Source of the DNA: Panax quinquefolius
Lineage: Eukaryota; Streptophyta; Magnoliopsida; Apiales; Araliaceae
Length of the DNA stretch: 64,000 bases
Direction of reading: 5' to 3'
NCBI GenBank assembly: GCA_020205615.1
Contig: JAINUW010000665.1
Coordinates: 1 to 64,000 of the forward strand
The first letter of the stretch is position 1; every line of letters starts with the position of its first letter. Both the position numbers and the translations under genes were made by a program. Shown here one piece after another: positions 10,679 to 21,249 of this stretch. Below the pieces are notes generated by a model. It saw only the letters and a list, made by a program, of their open reading frames with translations, had not been told where the DNA came from and made no database searches.

Positions 10679-12246
10679 TGATAAGTGGGTTTTACACCTA
10701 CTTATTGATATCAATTCACGCGAACTATGCCCATCTCAAGTACATTTTAGTGTGTTTTTAGTTGCATTTCATGTTATTTTGCATTTCATTTACTTAAAAC
10801 TCCTTTGATGTAAAAGTGCAGGATATGGTATTATTTGGTGATGTTAGAGGGCATGAGGATAATGGATGCATGGCGTGAGGATCTAGTGGAGCAAGGAGAT
10901 CAAGCATGAAAGGAATGAGCAAAGCGACAACAATGAAGTGAAAGCAGAACGAAGCAAAACCGAGAAATGTAGACTGCGAGGTAAGCCTTGGCATGGCTAT
11001 CTACGAGACCAACTACCTTGGCGCCATGCATCGACCACCACATTTGGACGAGAACTGCACTACGCGATACCGCCGAGGATTACACAGAAGGGTCGCGCTA
11101 CTTTCGCGATAGCTTGAAGTTCTTGAAATGTTGTTTTGTTTTAATTTTTATTTTTTAGAGTTGTAATTAATTAAAAACAATTCTGACTGGTGTCAGACGT
11201 ATCATTCATTAGTTTTTACGTATTTTTATATTGGGAACTAGGGTTGACACTCTAGAAGAGAATCCAACGTAGAACGAAGCCAAAACTCCATCTTTTCTAA
11301 TTCTTCTTGGGATTTTCAATCATTGTGGAAAACTATTATTTGTTTACTGGATTTTAATGCGAAATTGAACGTTATTATTGGGTTATAAACAACAATTGGG
11401 TTTGATCGTTTCTATCCTTTCTCTTTCAATTGTTTATTGATTATCCATGTTTAGTTTTGATCCCATGATGGCTTTTGGTTCAGTCATGAACTAAACTCCA
11501 TTATGGAATTCTAACGGATTTTAATATATAGTTTAATTGCATACTTGACTGCTGGACTGTTTTACATATCATAAAGAATTTCTATCATGGTTGGTTTGCA
11601 TGCATGAATGACTGATCACCATTCGTTTTAAGTACTTATATGGAATTGAAAAATAACATGCGAGTATGGATTGTATTCATGATAACATGCGTATATGGGG
11701 CTATTTTGTATAGTTTTGTATTTCATGAATTAGATAGACATATATTGATTTACCGTATGAGTTAAAATAAGGGCTTGTGCTTAAATTCAATATGGTTGCA
11801 ATTTCACATAGACATATAGTGATTTTGGTTATATTGATGATTGCATGGTGTCTATCGCATGTGGATGCTGTGTAAGTAGGTCATAATGTATTGAAAAATG
11901 GTTATGTCTACATTAGTGCTCTTGGCTATTTTTATGTGATATGTGAACGTTCTTGCATTATGGTAGTAACTAGATGAAGTATTAAATGAAGTTAGGATCC
12001 CATTATTTCCCGATTTGATTTATTACATTCTTATACTTATTTTAGTTATTATTTGCATTTAGAAATAATTCACAATTATAATCATTAGTTTAAGCATATA
12101 GAAATAGTGATAGAGTTGATGCATAATAGTTTAAATTAGACAACTTTCTCTATAGGATGATACTCTACTTACTCTGTATTACTTGTTGACACATGTATGC
12201 TTGCATGAGTTAGAGCTCTATTGTTAGAACTGAAAAAGAGGCAACA
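10679..12246 (+). repeat. 3' LTR of element A
   Basis: This 1568-bp LTR is collinear with 395-1948, with the same TG start and CA end. It is followed directly by the target-site copy GACAC at 12247-12251. Confidence 0.93.
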
Positions 12247-12251
12247 GACAC
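12247..12251. repeat. Right target-site duplication of element A (GACAC)
   Basis: GACAC matches 390-394. The interrupted Tat RT exon continues from here. Confidence 0.9.
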
Positions 12252-13750
12252 CTCAGGAGATTAAGGAATGGGTCGCAGATAAGCCTAAACCCAACCTTGA
12301 CCAAACCACTCCTTTCAATCATGGAACCTTAGAAAACCCTAAGCTAATCCAGATTGGTTCAGACCACACTCCAAACCAACGAAATGACATGGTTGTGCTA
12401 TTAACCCAATTCGAAGATGTGTTTTCATGGTCTCATGAAGACATGGTGGGTTTGTCCACTGACATTGTTCTTTATCGCCTTCCCATTAAAGAAGGATTTA
12501 AGCTAGTTAGGCAGAAGCTCAAGCGATTAAAACCTGAGTGGAGTTTGAAAGTCAAAGAGGAAATTGTGAAATAATTTCAAAGTGGCATCATCATGGTGTG
12601 TCTACATATCGGGAGTGGATATCCAACATTGTTCTCGTGCCTAAACACGGAGGAAAGGTGCGAGTTTTGTGGATTACAAGGGATTTGAACAAAGCTTGCA
12701 CGAAAGATAGCTTTCCCGTGCCCTTTATCCACATTCTCATTGACAATACTGCTTAGTATGGCATGTACACCTTTGCGGATTTCTTCGTGGGGTACCATCA
12801 AATTATGGTTGCTCAGGAAGACCGTGAGAAAACTGTTTTCATCACGCCTTGGGGAACTTTTTACTACAGACAGTTGTCATTCGACCTCATCAATGCTGGG
12901 GCAACCTACCAGCGAGCTATGATGGCTCTTTTCCATGATTTAATGCATAAAGAGATAGAGATCTACGTGGATGACATCATTGTCAAGTCCCGAATGGAGG
13001 AAGACCACCTAGACCATCTCAGAAAGTTATTCAACAAGTTGAGTAAGTATAGCTTGAAGTAGAATCCACTAAGTCGCCTTTTGTATCAAATCGTGCAAGT
13101 TGCTAGGATTCCTAGTTAGCCACAAAGAAATTGAGCTGGATCCTACCAAAATCCGGGCCATCAAGGAAATGCCCATTCCTCGAGACGAGAGAAGGAAATC
13201 TGAGGATTTTGGGAAGAATCAACTTCATTAGCGAGGTTTATCTCTTAACTCACAAACAACTTTGTGAGCCCATCTTCAAGCTATTAAGGAAGAACTCCTC
13301 CATGAAATGGAATGATGAGTGCCAGAAGGCCTTCCTTACCATTAAAGAATAGTTGATTAATGCTCCTTTTTTGGTACCTCTCAGGGATGATGTTCCCCCA
13401 TTTATGTACCTGTCCATTAATGATAATGCCATGGGCTGCATGCTGTGGCAGAAAGATGATAGAGGCCAAGAACGAGCTATCTATTACCTCAGTAAAAGAT
13501 TCAGCACCAGTGAACACAAGTACACTGTCATTGAGAAGACTTGTTGTGCTTTGGCATGGGCTTCCATGAGATTACAACATTATCTCCATGGTCACACAAC
13601 CCATCTTATATCCCATGTGGATCATCTCAAGTATGTGTTAAGTAAGCCCATACTAAATTGTCGACTGTCTGGATGGCAGTTGATCATACAGCAATTTGAC
13701 ATCGTCTACGTGACGCAAAAGTCTGTCAAAAGGTCAAGGAATTACGGATC
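12252..13750 (+). pseudogene. Tat copy B: reverse transcriptase and first RNase H
   Basis: This continues the exon begun at 277. It opens with EIKEWVADKPKPNLDQT, then FSWSHEDMVGLS and RLPIKEGFKLVRQKLKRLKP, the classic lead-in to RT. RT boxes are WISNIVLVPKHGGKVRV, DLNKACTKDSFPVPFI, GYHQIMVAQEDREKTVFITP, then IYVDDIIVKS with the catalytic YVDD at 12964-12975. RNase H follows from about 13385 (YLSINDNAMGCMLWQKDD, EKTCCALAWA). Stops occur near 12571, 12754, 13060 and 13350, and frameshifts near 13070-13230. The catalytic residues remain, but the frame is broken. Copy E has the same region at 56137-56920 plus 59466-60292 on the - strand. Confidence 0.9.
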
Positions 13751-13844
13751 AATGGGCGCCCCACCCTGCGGGGGACTACAAACCCTTGAAACATACTTCC
13801 CCGATGAAGGGGTAATGATAGTTCAACAATACCATCAGTACGAT

Positions 13845-15513
13845 GCATGCCACACATGGAAAATGTATTTTGATGGAGCTGTTAACACATAAGGCTCTTG
13901 AGCTGGAGCAGTTCTAATATACGAGTGCGGGGAAGCGGTATCCGTCGTCCAATCAAATTGCAGCTTTGTCGACCAACAACAACACGGTGAGTATGAAGGG
14001 CGTATTATGGGGCTAAAACTTGCCGATTCAATGGGCATCAAAGGTTAAGCGTCTTTAGGGATTCGAATTGGTGATCAAACAATCCATATGAATCTATCAA
14101 ATCAAAGAATTACATTTGTTGCCTTACCATTGGCAAGTTTTATAGACGGCTTTGGAGTTGAAAAAATCTCCTTTCTATTCATTCCTCATAATAGGAATGA
14201 TTTTACGGATGCACTAGCAACGTTGGCCTCCTTGGTTCACATACCTGACAAGGAAAACATGCCAAGCATCACATTTACTATGCATAAGGCCCCAGCTTAT
14301 GGGAACTATGTTGGAGAAGTATCAGATGAGCTACCTCCCGTCCACTAACCTTGGTATCAGCATATCAAGGAGTATCTGCGAGATGGATCTACACTCGCTG
14401 AGGCGAGCCTAACTGAGAAGAGGCGAATCCATCGACTTGCTATGAAATTCTACCTGAGCGGAGATGCACTCTACAAGAGAGATGCAGGATTAGGTCTCCT
14501 CAGATGTCTAGACAAAGACCAAGCTCAGAGGCTCATGGATGAGATCCATGGTGGAGTATGTGGGCGACACATGAGCGGCCCCTTACTTGTGAAGAAAATT
14601 CTCAGAATAGGACATTATTGGCTAACACTTAAAGCTAACTGTGATGATCACGTCAAGAGGTGCTATCAATGCCAAATTCATGGGAATGCTATCCACGCCC
14701 CTCAAATGGAACTCCACAATATGTGTTCTCCATGGCCCTTCTCAATGTGGGGTATAGACGTGATCGGGCCCATCGAGCCCAAAGCCAATAATGGACATCG
14801 ATTCATATTCACTATGATCGAGTACTTCACCAAGTGGGTAGAAACAGCCTCCTTCCCCAAGGTTACTAAAGAAGTCATCATTGCTTTCATCGAAACAATG
14901 TAAATGCATCGATATGGACAACCAGAGGTCATTGTGTCGAGACAATGCTAAGAACCTTAACAACAAAATGATGGAGGAGTTATGTAGTAAATTCCACATC
15001 AAACACCTTAAATCTGGTCATCTACAGTCCAAAGATGAATGGCGCTATTGAAGCGGCTAATAAAAATATCAAGAAGATCTTGCGAAAATGTACGCCAATC
15101 ACAAAGGGTGGCTTGACCTCTTGCCTCGACTTTATTAGCCTACAAAACTTCTATGCGAACTTCCTTTGGGTAACCCCTACTCATTAGCCTATGGGATGGA
15201 AGCGGTGCTCCCATAGAAGTGCAAATGGAATCCCTCGAGTATTGATGGATGCTCGGTTGGATGAAGACCAATGGGTACAAGGCAGGTATCACCAATTGTC
15301 TTTGATAGACAAAAATAACCGCGACAATCTTCTATGGTCAATTATATCAGCAAAGGATCGCACGATCCTACAACAGAAAAGTCTGACTATGGCAATTCAA
15401 GCAATATAACTTGGTTTTGAAGAAGATCATTGACAAACAAGATCAATCTAAGGGAAAATTCGCTCCTAACTAGGAAGGACCGTTTTTGTTGTAAAGGAAG
15501 TATTGACGGGAGG
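13845..15513 (+). pseudogene. Tat copy B: second RNase H and integrase
   Basis: The second, archaeal-type RNase H starts with WKMYFDGAVNT at 13857-13889. This extra domain marks the Tat lineage. Integrase follows: YLSGDALYKRDAGLGLLRC, a zinc-binding part with the two His in EIHGGVCGRHMSG and the Cys pair in CYQCQIHG, then the core WGIDVIGP (first Asp). The second Asp region near 14935 has a one-base insertion relative to copy E. The C-terminal part runs through YGMEAVLP-like sequence to 15513, where element C interrupts it. Two stops in the RNase H and several frameshifts make it a pseudogene. The last 25 codons are found at 25142-25218. Confidence 0.88.
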
Positions 15514-15518
15514 TGCTC
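15514..15518. repeat. Left target-site duplication of element C (TGCTC)
   Basis: TGCTC lies directly before the LTR start TGTGAGATCCC and is repeated at 25137-25141 after the LTR end GGCGTCACA. Confidence 0.9.
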
Positions 15519-16345
15519 TGTGAGATCCCAGATTTTATGAATAAAGATTTAAATTTCTCGAAATATTTTTTTTAATATTATGGTGTGGATGTGATATAAT
15601 GTTATAGTTGTGGGTGATATTTACAAATTTTGCAAAGTATGCAAGTTGTTATAAAATATTCGTTTGGTCATGGAATATTCTTTTTATCGGGAATATCCAA
15701 ATGACGGCACAATCATTGGTGAACCCACAACGGAAGTATTTTAAGTAGTAAGAAAAGCGACGTAGTCATCTTTTATGAAAATAATGGCGGAAGTTTTACC
15801 GTTAAAACTGTTGAACTAATCGGTAGTAAAAAGTACGATAATACGTGATTGCATAGTAGTAGCACACGGTATTGGTTATTGATTCTTACGTGAGAAGTCA
15901 CTCGGTTATACTCAATTATTGCTACGATAATTCTTGCATCATATCTCTCTATATTATTTATTGAGTTATTGTCACGATTATCATCTTGTATAATATATTA
16001 TATTATTAAATCAATAATTGAGATAATAAAGTTATTCATATTATTAAATTGCAATATTTACAATGTATAGAAGTTACATCGAGGAGAGGTTTGGTCACCT
16101 AATTGCGTGCAATAGGAGAAATCCTTATTGGAAAGCCCCTCTTTCACGGGAATGACACGGTTGTTAAATATTGTGAGTTATAATATTAATGATGAATAAG
16201 TTCATGTTGATTAAAGATGAATTTGATAATTCCATTGTGTTAGAATTATTAGTGTTAGTGAAAATCGATATTTATTTCGATAATAATTGATATCTGGAGG
16301 TCATATTGTTCAATCGGGTATTCGGGGTACTTTTAGGTGTGAGAG

Positions 16346-16464
16346 TACTATTCACGAGTTACTATTCACAGATTACTATTTACTCTAGTATTATTCACTC
16401 GGATATTTGGGACACTTTTTCGTGTTAGGGTACTATTCACGGGTTACTATTCGAAGTACTATTC
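16346..16464 (+). repeat. ACTATTCAC repeat cluster in the U3 of element C
   Basis: Copies of TACTATTCACG and close variants occur at short intervals upstream of the TATA box. The second LTR has the same cluster at about 22083-22235, and solo LTR F has its reverse complement at 57820-57890. Location upstream of the TATA box suggests an enhancer role, which is inference. Confidence 0.7.
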
Positions 16465-16730
16465 ACCCAAAAATATATTTCTTTTCGGTCAAATCATTTT
16501 TGGGTACAATATTATTCCATGAGGAGATGTGCTAATTTTTTTTGCATAGTTGGTTGAAATTATAATAGTAAATCAAAATGGATTGTTGGTTTAAAGTTTT
16601 AATAGTAAATCAATATGGATCGTTGGTTTAAAGTTTTAATTGAATCGGTATGGACCATTACTTTAAGTTTTAATAGTAAATCAATATGGACCATTCATGA
16701 ATTAGTTATTATTGAATTCATCCATTCTCC

Positions 16731-16738
16731 TATAAATA
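16731..16738 (+). promoter_or_regulatory. TATA box in the 5' LTR of element C
   Basis: TATAAATA lies in CTCCTATAAATAGAAGC, a typical plant Pol II promoter context. The same box is at 22529-22536 in the 3' LTR. It places the start of R about 30 bases downstream. Confidence 0.7.
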
Positions 16739-16897
16739 GAAGCTCATTTCTTCATTATTTCTTACGAATTCACTAAAACTCTAGAGAGAAATTATAGAGA
16801 AAGAAGAAAAGTATTACTCGCTACTTCACTTTTCCAATATCCAGTTCTTCTAAGGTAAAGGGTATTATTTCTTTCAGATTCATAAAGAGAACTTACG

Positions 16898-17400
16898 TTA
16901 TTCCATTCTTTATTATTATGTTGGAATAACACATCATCTCAATACCGCATACATGGTGAAATTCTTCTATTATTCCATTCTTTATTATTTTGTTGGAATA
17001 TCCCGCGCGGTCTGGTTCCATTAATTTTACTTTGACCTGGTTCCGTTCTTTATTATTCTATTGGAATAACCTGTTTATGCGAAGTACCGCATACATGGTG
17101 AAATTCTGTTGTTATTACATTCTTTATTATTATACATTGGAATATCACCGTATCAATTGCGTATTATGCCTCGAAATTTGGTTCCGTTCTTTATTATTAC
17201 GTCGGAATATATCACATGCAATGCGTTCTACGCGTGACATTTTCGGTTCCATTATTTATTATTCTGTTAGAATAACCTGTCTATGCGATCTATCGCATGC
17301 ATGGTGAATTCTTTAGTTATTCCAATCTTTATTATTCTGTTGGAATAACCCGTCTATGTGGATTACCACATGCACGGTGAATGATCCTTTGTATTCATTC
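16898..17400 (+). repeat. Tandem hairpin repeats in the leader of element C
   Basis: About seven units of 65-73 bp each start with a TATTCC...GGAATA inverted repeat around a TTTATTATT-like loop. Several units also carry a second short hairpin. Second hairpins include TATGCG/CGCATA at 17076-17093, ATGCGA/TCGCAT at 17283-17298 and ATGTGG/CCACAT at 17356-17371. The array lies downstream of the TATA box, so it should be transcribed. A matching array is at about 22690-23160. Confidence 0.75.
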
Positions 17401-19704
17401 CTTATTAAATTGTGGAAATGATCTAATTATGATGAAATTCATAATATAAGCATTGGACTGATCAAAATCATGGGTATATGTAGTATTAGTAAGTGTTAAG
17501 ATGAGTTATGTTAGTTATTATGTGAAAACATGAAAGTTTCTTAGAAATCGTAAAGGGTTGAAAATCAGATTTTTGGTGAAAATAGAACATGAAATTCAAT
17601 TGACCATATCTCCTATTATATTTTGAATTTTTGAGTGTGGTCAAGTTCTAGAGTTAGATCTATGAGCTTTCTAACTTATCCAAGTGGAATCACTGGAAAA
17701 GGTGTTGTAGATTTTCGTGTGGACTGATTTTAGCAAAGGAGTCAAAAACTACAAAGTACCAAAAAACTACTGCCCAGAAATTTAAAAGGGTATTTTCTGC
17801 CACTTAATTTGTGAGAAAAATTCCGGCCTTTTGGGACATGGAAATATATGGTATAAAGTACCTCGTGTCCAAAAATGAGCTTATTGGAGACTTAAAATGA
17901 GTAAGTTATGACTATTTCAATATTTAGATTTTTCCGAGCGAAAAATGCTATAAGCTGAGTTCTATAACTCGATGACCATGAAATTTAAAGCTGGAAGCTC
18001 ACGTTAATAGGTGTAAGATCCTGCCAAGATTTGGGAATTTCTGGAGTTAAACTTGATGTAGCTAATTTTTAAGGAATTAATTAAAATTAATTTTTGAAAA
18101 ATACCTAAGGGAGTTGAAAAATTATAAAAAAGTACTTGTTGTGTATGAAATATATGTATATATGTTTGGACAAAGGATAGAAAAATAATAAGTTGATTTG
18201 GTAATTTTTCATGAAAATGGTTTAGTTACGAACCTATGAATTAAATATGTTATGTGAAGTTGGAAAATTGGTAAATAGGATTTTATGGCTTGGAAATCCT
18301 ATATAAGGTATATGTAGATTTTGATAAGGGATTTGATCATTGGTGATGAAATCTTATGAGTATGGCATTTTTGAATGATTAAATTTATTATTTGTTAAAG
18401 TGTAAACAATTAAATTAAATTATTTATAAGTTTAAGAAGTGATGAAAATATTGTTATAATATTAACAATATTAGATTATGAGTTATTTAAGTGATGGATA
18501 ATATTTGGATAAATTTAAAGTCTTTAATATTTATCCTTGTTTTCGTTGATTAATGCTTATATTATTGTCATCATCCTTATGCTTATATTGTGATGAAAGT
18601 CATATCCGCTTACGTGCATAGATTGACTTGGTATGATTATGACTAGGGATTATTCGGTGTAATCATCGACCGTAATGTAACGAATGATGTGGTAAAAGTC
18701 CTCGATTGGTTGTAATGCATTGATGGATGACTTTTGGTATGATTATGGCTATGGATTGCTAGATTCATTTGCAACTATGGTTGAAAAGTTTATCATCTAC
18801 AATATATTTTAAATCTATGATTATTTCTTGATGAAGGCTATTGATAATTTAATTATCTTTAGTCATGATATTGTTTCTTGGGCTAGTTATTGCTCACCCT
18901 TTTTACTTCACAATTCCTTTAAGTTAATAAGAGTGTAAATTGGTCGAGTAGGGTTGAGGAGAATAGAGCGGTGGTCTATATTGTTGAGGTTCTCCCTAAA
19001 TAGTATGGAAATAATTTTATTGAGAACTTTAGATAAGTGTGTCATATTGTATCGTCTATTTGATATTTAATTTTGGTGAACCGAATAGGGTGAGGTGAAC
19101 CCACCCAACTTTGGAAGGGTGTTTTGCCACTATCATACAAGATGTCTAATGACATACAACCTCATGTTATCATAAGAGAGGGTTGTGCACATCCACTTGG
19201 CTTTGAGTATATCTACTGAGCACTACCTATATGATCTTGGAGTTTGGTTGAAACATAATGTTCAATTGCGAGATAGTGGAGATAGTTATATGTCAAGAGT
19301 AGACTCACCATTGGAAGGAACATGATAGTAATCTTCTCGTTTTTCTTTGGGGTCTATTAGATTCAACCAAGGATAAATCTCTAGACATATGATATCTATC
19401 ATAACTTAGATTCATGGCCTCCCTATATACGAAAAGTTTTCTTGAGCATTTCCCAAAGATGTTAATTTCTAAAAGCAGTTATCGATTGTACTTTTATGTA
19501 AAAGTACCTTTGTAAGGTGTTGTGGTCGAGGCACCATGAGAGTTACATAGATTTTGTATTGAAACTCATAGCTTATCATTGTGTCGTACTCTGCATGTAT
19601 ACGATTCAAGCGATTATATAAATGAAGTTTGTATTTGATTTTTATGGAGTGATATCTGGCGACTCAGAATGGGTCGTGTGGACCTATTTTGGGGGCGTCA
19701 CAGT

Positions 19705-19716
19705 TGGTATCAAAGC
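19705..19716 (+). other. Primer binding site of element C (tRNA-Met type)
   Basis: TGGTATCAAAGC lies 2 nt after the 5' LTR. It matches the usual chromovirus primer site TGGTATCAGAGC with one change. Confidence 0.8.
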
Positions 19717-19889
19717 TTAGGGATATGATCCCTGACTGAGATGTGAGACAAGAACTAGGAGGGGAGAGACGGGTAATTCCTTCGCTAGTATGACCTACCT
19801 AAGTTTATTTGGTATTTAATTGGTCGGTCAGAGTATAGGGATAATATGTGATATGTTAATAAACCCTTGTTTTGTGACAGTGTTTGAAA

Positions 19890-20403
19890 ATGGCATCTGA
19901 AAATGTTGAGCTCAGCAATGAAGCACATGAGACCGTTGAGTCACCAACGATCAATACCCAGGATAACGAGTAACAACACGATAATAATCGTACCGGTGGC
20001 AACGACCATCGAAACAATGATAACTATCATGGGGAAAATTATCATGCCAAGAATGGTAACCACTTCAGTGGTAATCATGGCCAAGATAATAGAAGTGGAA
20101 ATTTCAAGAAGAGAAGTCCAACTGGGACGGTGGCACCAAAAGCGGATACGGACAAAACAAAGTCGGTGGTTTTAGGAAGAGCATTTTTCGTGACTTTTCA
20201 AAAAGTGAGTAACCCGAACGAAGTTAGCACGGGTTAGTTAATTATAAATTTTTGCGAAGTCTATAACTTATTAGATACATGTTCTACCGATTCTTTTATC
20301 TCTCTTGCTTGCGCTCAACGTTTAAATTTGACTCCGGAGAAGTTAGACTTTGACTTATCGGTTGAAGCTTCGTTAGGAGAAACCTTCATTACATGTGCTA
20401 TCT
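19890..20403 (+). pseudogene. Chromovirus gag and protease remnant (element C)
   Basis: An ATG at 19890 opens MASENVELSNEAHE, stopped by TAA at 19971. The frame then continues with an Asn/His/Gly-rich stretch, as in Tekay gag C-termini. A protease remnant at about 20230-20400 reads NLLDTCSTDSFISLACAQRL, where the catalytic box should be DTGA-S. The third position is Cys, so the active site is damaged. Most of the gag domain is missing. Confidence 0.65.
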
Positions 20404-20589
20404 AAGTCTTGGATGAGATTCACAATTTTGAATGATATTTCTATTGTTAATAAATTTCCTAATGTATTCTTGAAGACTTCGTAGCCTACTTAAACCATGA
20501 AATCGAATTTTGTATTGACCCCAGTACAAAACCCATTTCTAAAATCCTTAAATATTTTTCTTCACCCAAAATGAACGTAACGTGCGCTA

Positions 20590-20712
20590 AAGACGTTGAC
20601 TCGAGCTGTTGAAGATTACGATCATACCATTCAATACCATCGTGGGAAAGCGAACGTGGTAGCTGACGTGTTGAGTAGAAGATCATATGCGTTTATGAGT
20701 GCGAAGTTGTTA
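20590..20712 (+). pseudogene. RNase H C-terminal remnant (element C)
   Basis: The frame reads AVEDYDHTIQYHRGKANVVADVLSRR, the conserved end of Ty3/gypsy RNase H just before integrase. It joins abruptly to protease-proximal sequence on the left, so RT and most of RNase H have been deleted. The integrase core is absent to the right as well. Confidence 0.8.
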
Positions 20713-20879
20713 ACACAAAGACCCATTTCGTATAACTTACAAATGATGAAGATAAAGTTAAAGACTCTAGGGACCCACATGAAGATAACGAATATACGAG
20801 TAGAATCGACTTTAATCGATAAAGTTAAAAGTCGTGCATGCTACACACCGAATCGATGAATGTGAAGAAGAAGGTTCAA

Positions 20880-21238
20880 GAAGGCGTTATCTTAACCCTC
20901 ATTTAATTAGCCCATTTGAAATCCTCGATTGAGTAGGAAGCGTGGCTATATAGACTCGTTTTACCGCCAAATATGTTGCGTGTTCATAACGTTTATCACA
21001 CCGATCGATGTTACGTAAATATGTGGACGACCCGAACCACATTATTGATTTAGAATCGAACGAGATAGCGAAAGATTTAACGTATGAAGAAATATATGTT
21101 AAAATCTTGAATAAGAAGGATCGTATTCAACACTCAAAGGTTATCCCTCAAGAGTTAGAATTTGAAATGAAGTCAAGGTATCCTCATCTGTTCGGTATAC
21201 CAGGTACGTACGTAAATTTTGAGGGAAAAATTTCATAA
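20880..21238 (+). pseudogene. Integrase C-terminus with chromodomain (element C)
   Basis: Sequence around 20915 reads ISPFEILD in one frame, and 21008-21238 reads MLRKYVDDPNHIIDLESNE, then LTYEEIYVKILNKKDRIQ, and ends EMKSRYPHLFG. This is the chromovirus C-terminal pattern: the module before the chromodomain, then the chromodomain, which targets integration to heterochromatin in this family. One aromatic-rich block is weak, so binding ability is doubtful. A frameshift lies near 20990. Confidence 0.75.
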
Positions 21239-21249
21239 GGAGGGGAGAT
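21236..21249 (+). other. Polypurine tract of element C
   Basis: The purine-rich AAGGAGGGGAGA run lies just before the 3' LTR start TGTGAGACCCC at 21250. Confidence 0.75.

Larger units (their letters stand above)
395..12246 (+). mobile_element. Element A: Athila-type Ty3/gypsy retrotransposon
   Basis: This is a structurally complete 11.85 kb element with two LTRs that start TGATAAGTGGG and end GGCAACA, a 5-bp target duplication, a tRNA-Asp-type primer site, gag, protease, RT, RNase H, integrase, an extra ORF after pol, and a polypurine tract. Gag, the protease DLGAS box, the RT box FMDD and the post-pol ORF all match the Athila pattern. All coding parts carry stops or frameshifts, so it is not autonomous now. 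It interrupts the RT exon of Tat copy B, so it is younger than B. Confidence 0.95.
15519..19702 (+). repeat. 5' LTR of element C
   Basis: This 4184-bp LTR starts TGTGAGATCCC and ends GGGGGCGTCACA, and is collinear with 21250-25136. It contains a direct-repeat cluster of ACTATTCAC at about 16346-16464, a TATA box at 16731-16738, and a leader array of about 65-bp hairpin repeats at 16898-17400. The remaining 2.3 kb is AT-rich and holds no gene. Confidence 0.92.

Noticed and set aside
12540..13890. Integrated plant pararetrovirus, because of RT plus RNase H
   Set aside because: LTRs, target duplications, integrase and the second RNase H show a Tat retrotransposon.
16990..17307. 105-codon frame in the LTR of element C, and a similar one at 22735-23121
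   Set aside because: It is a translation of the 65-bp hairpin repeats. The two LTRs do not keep the same protein.
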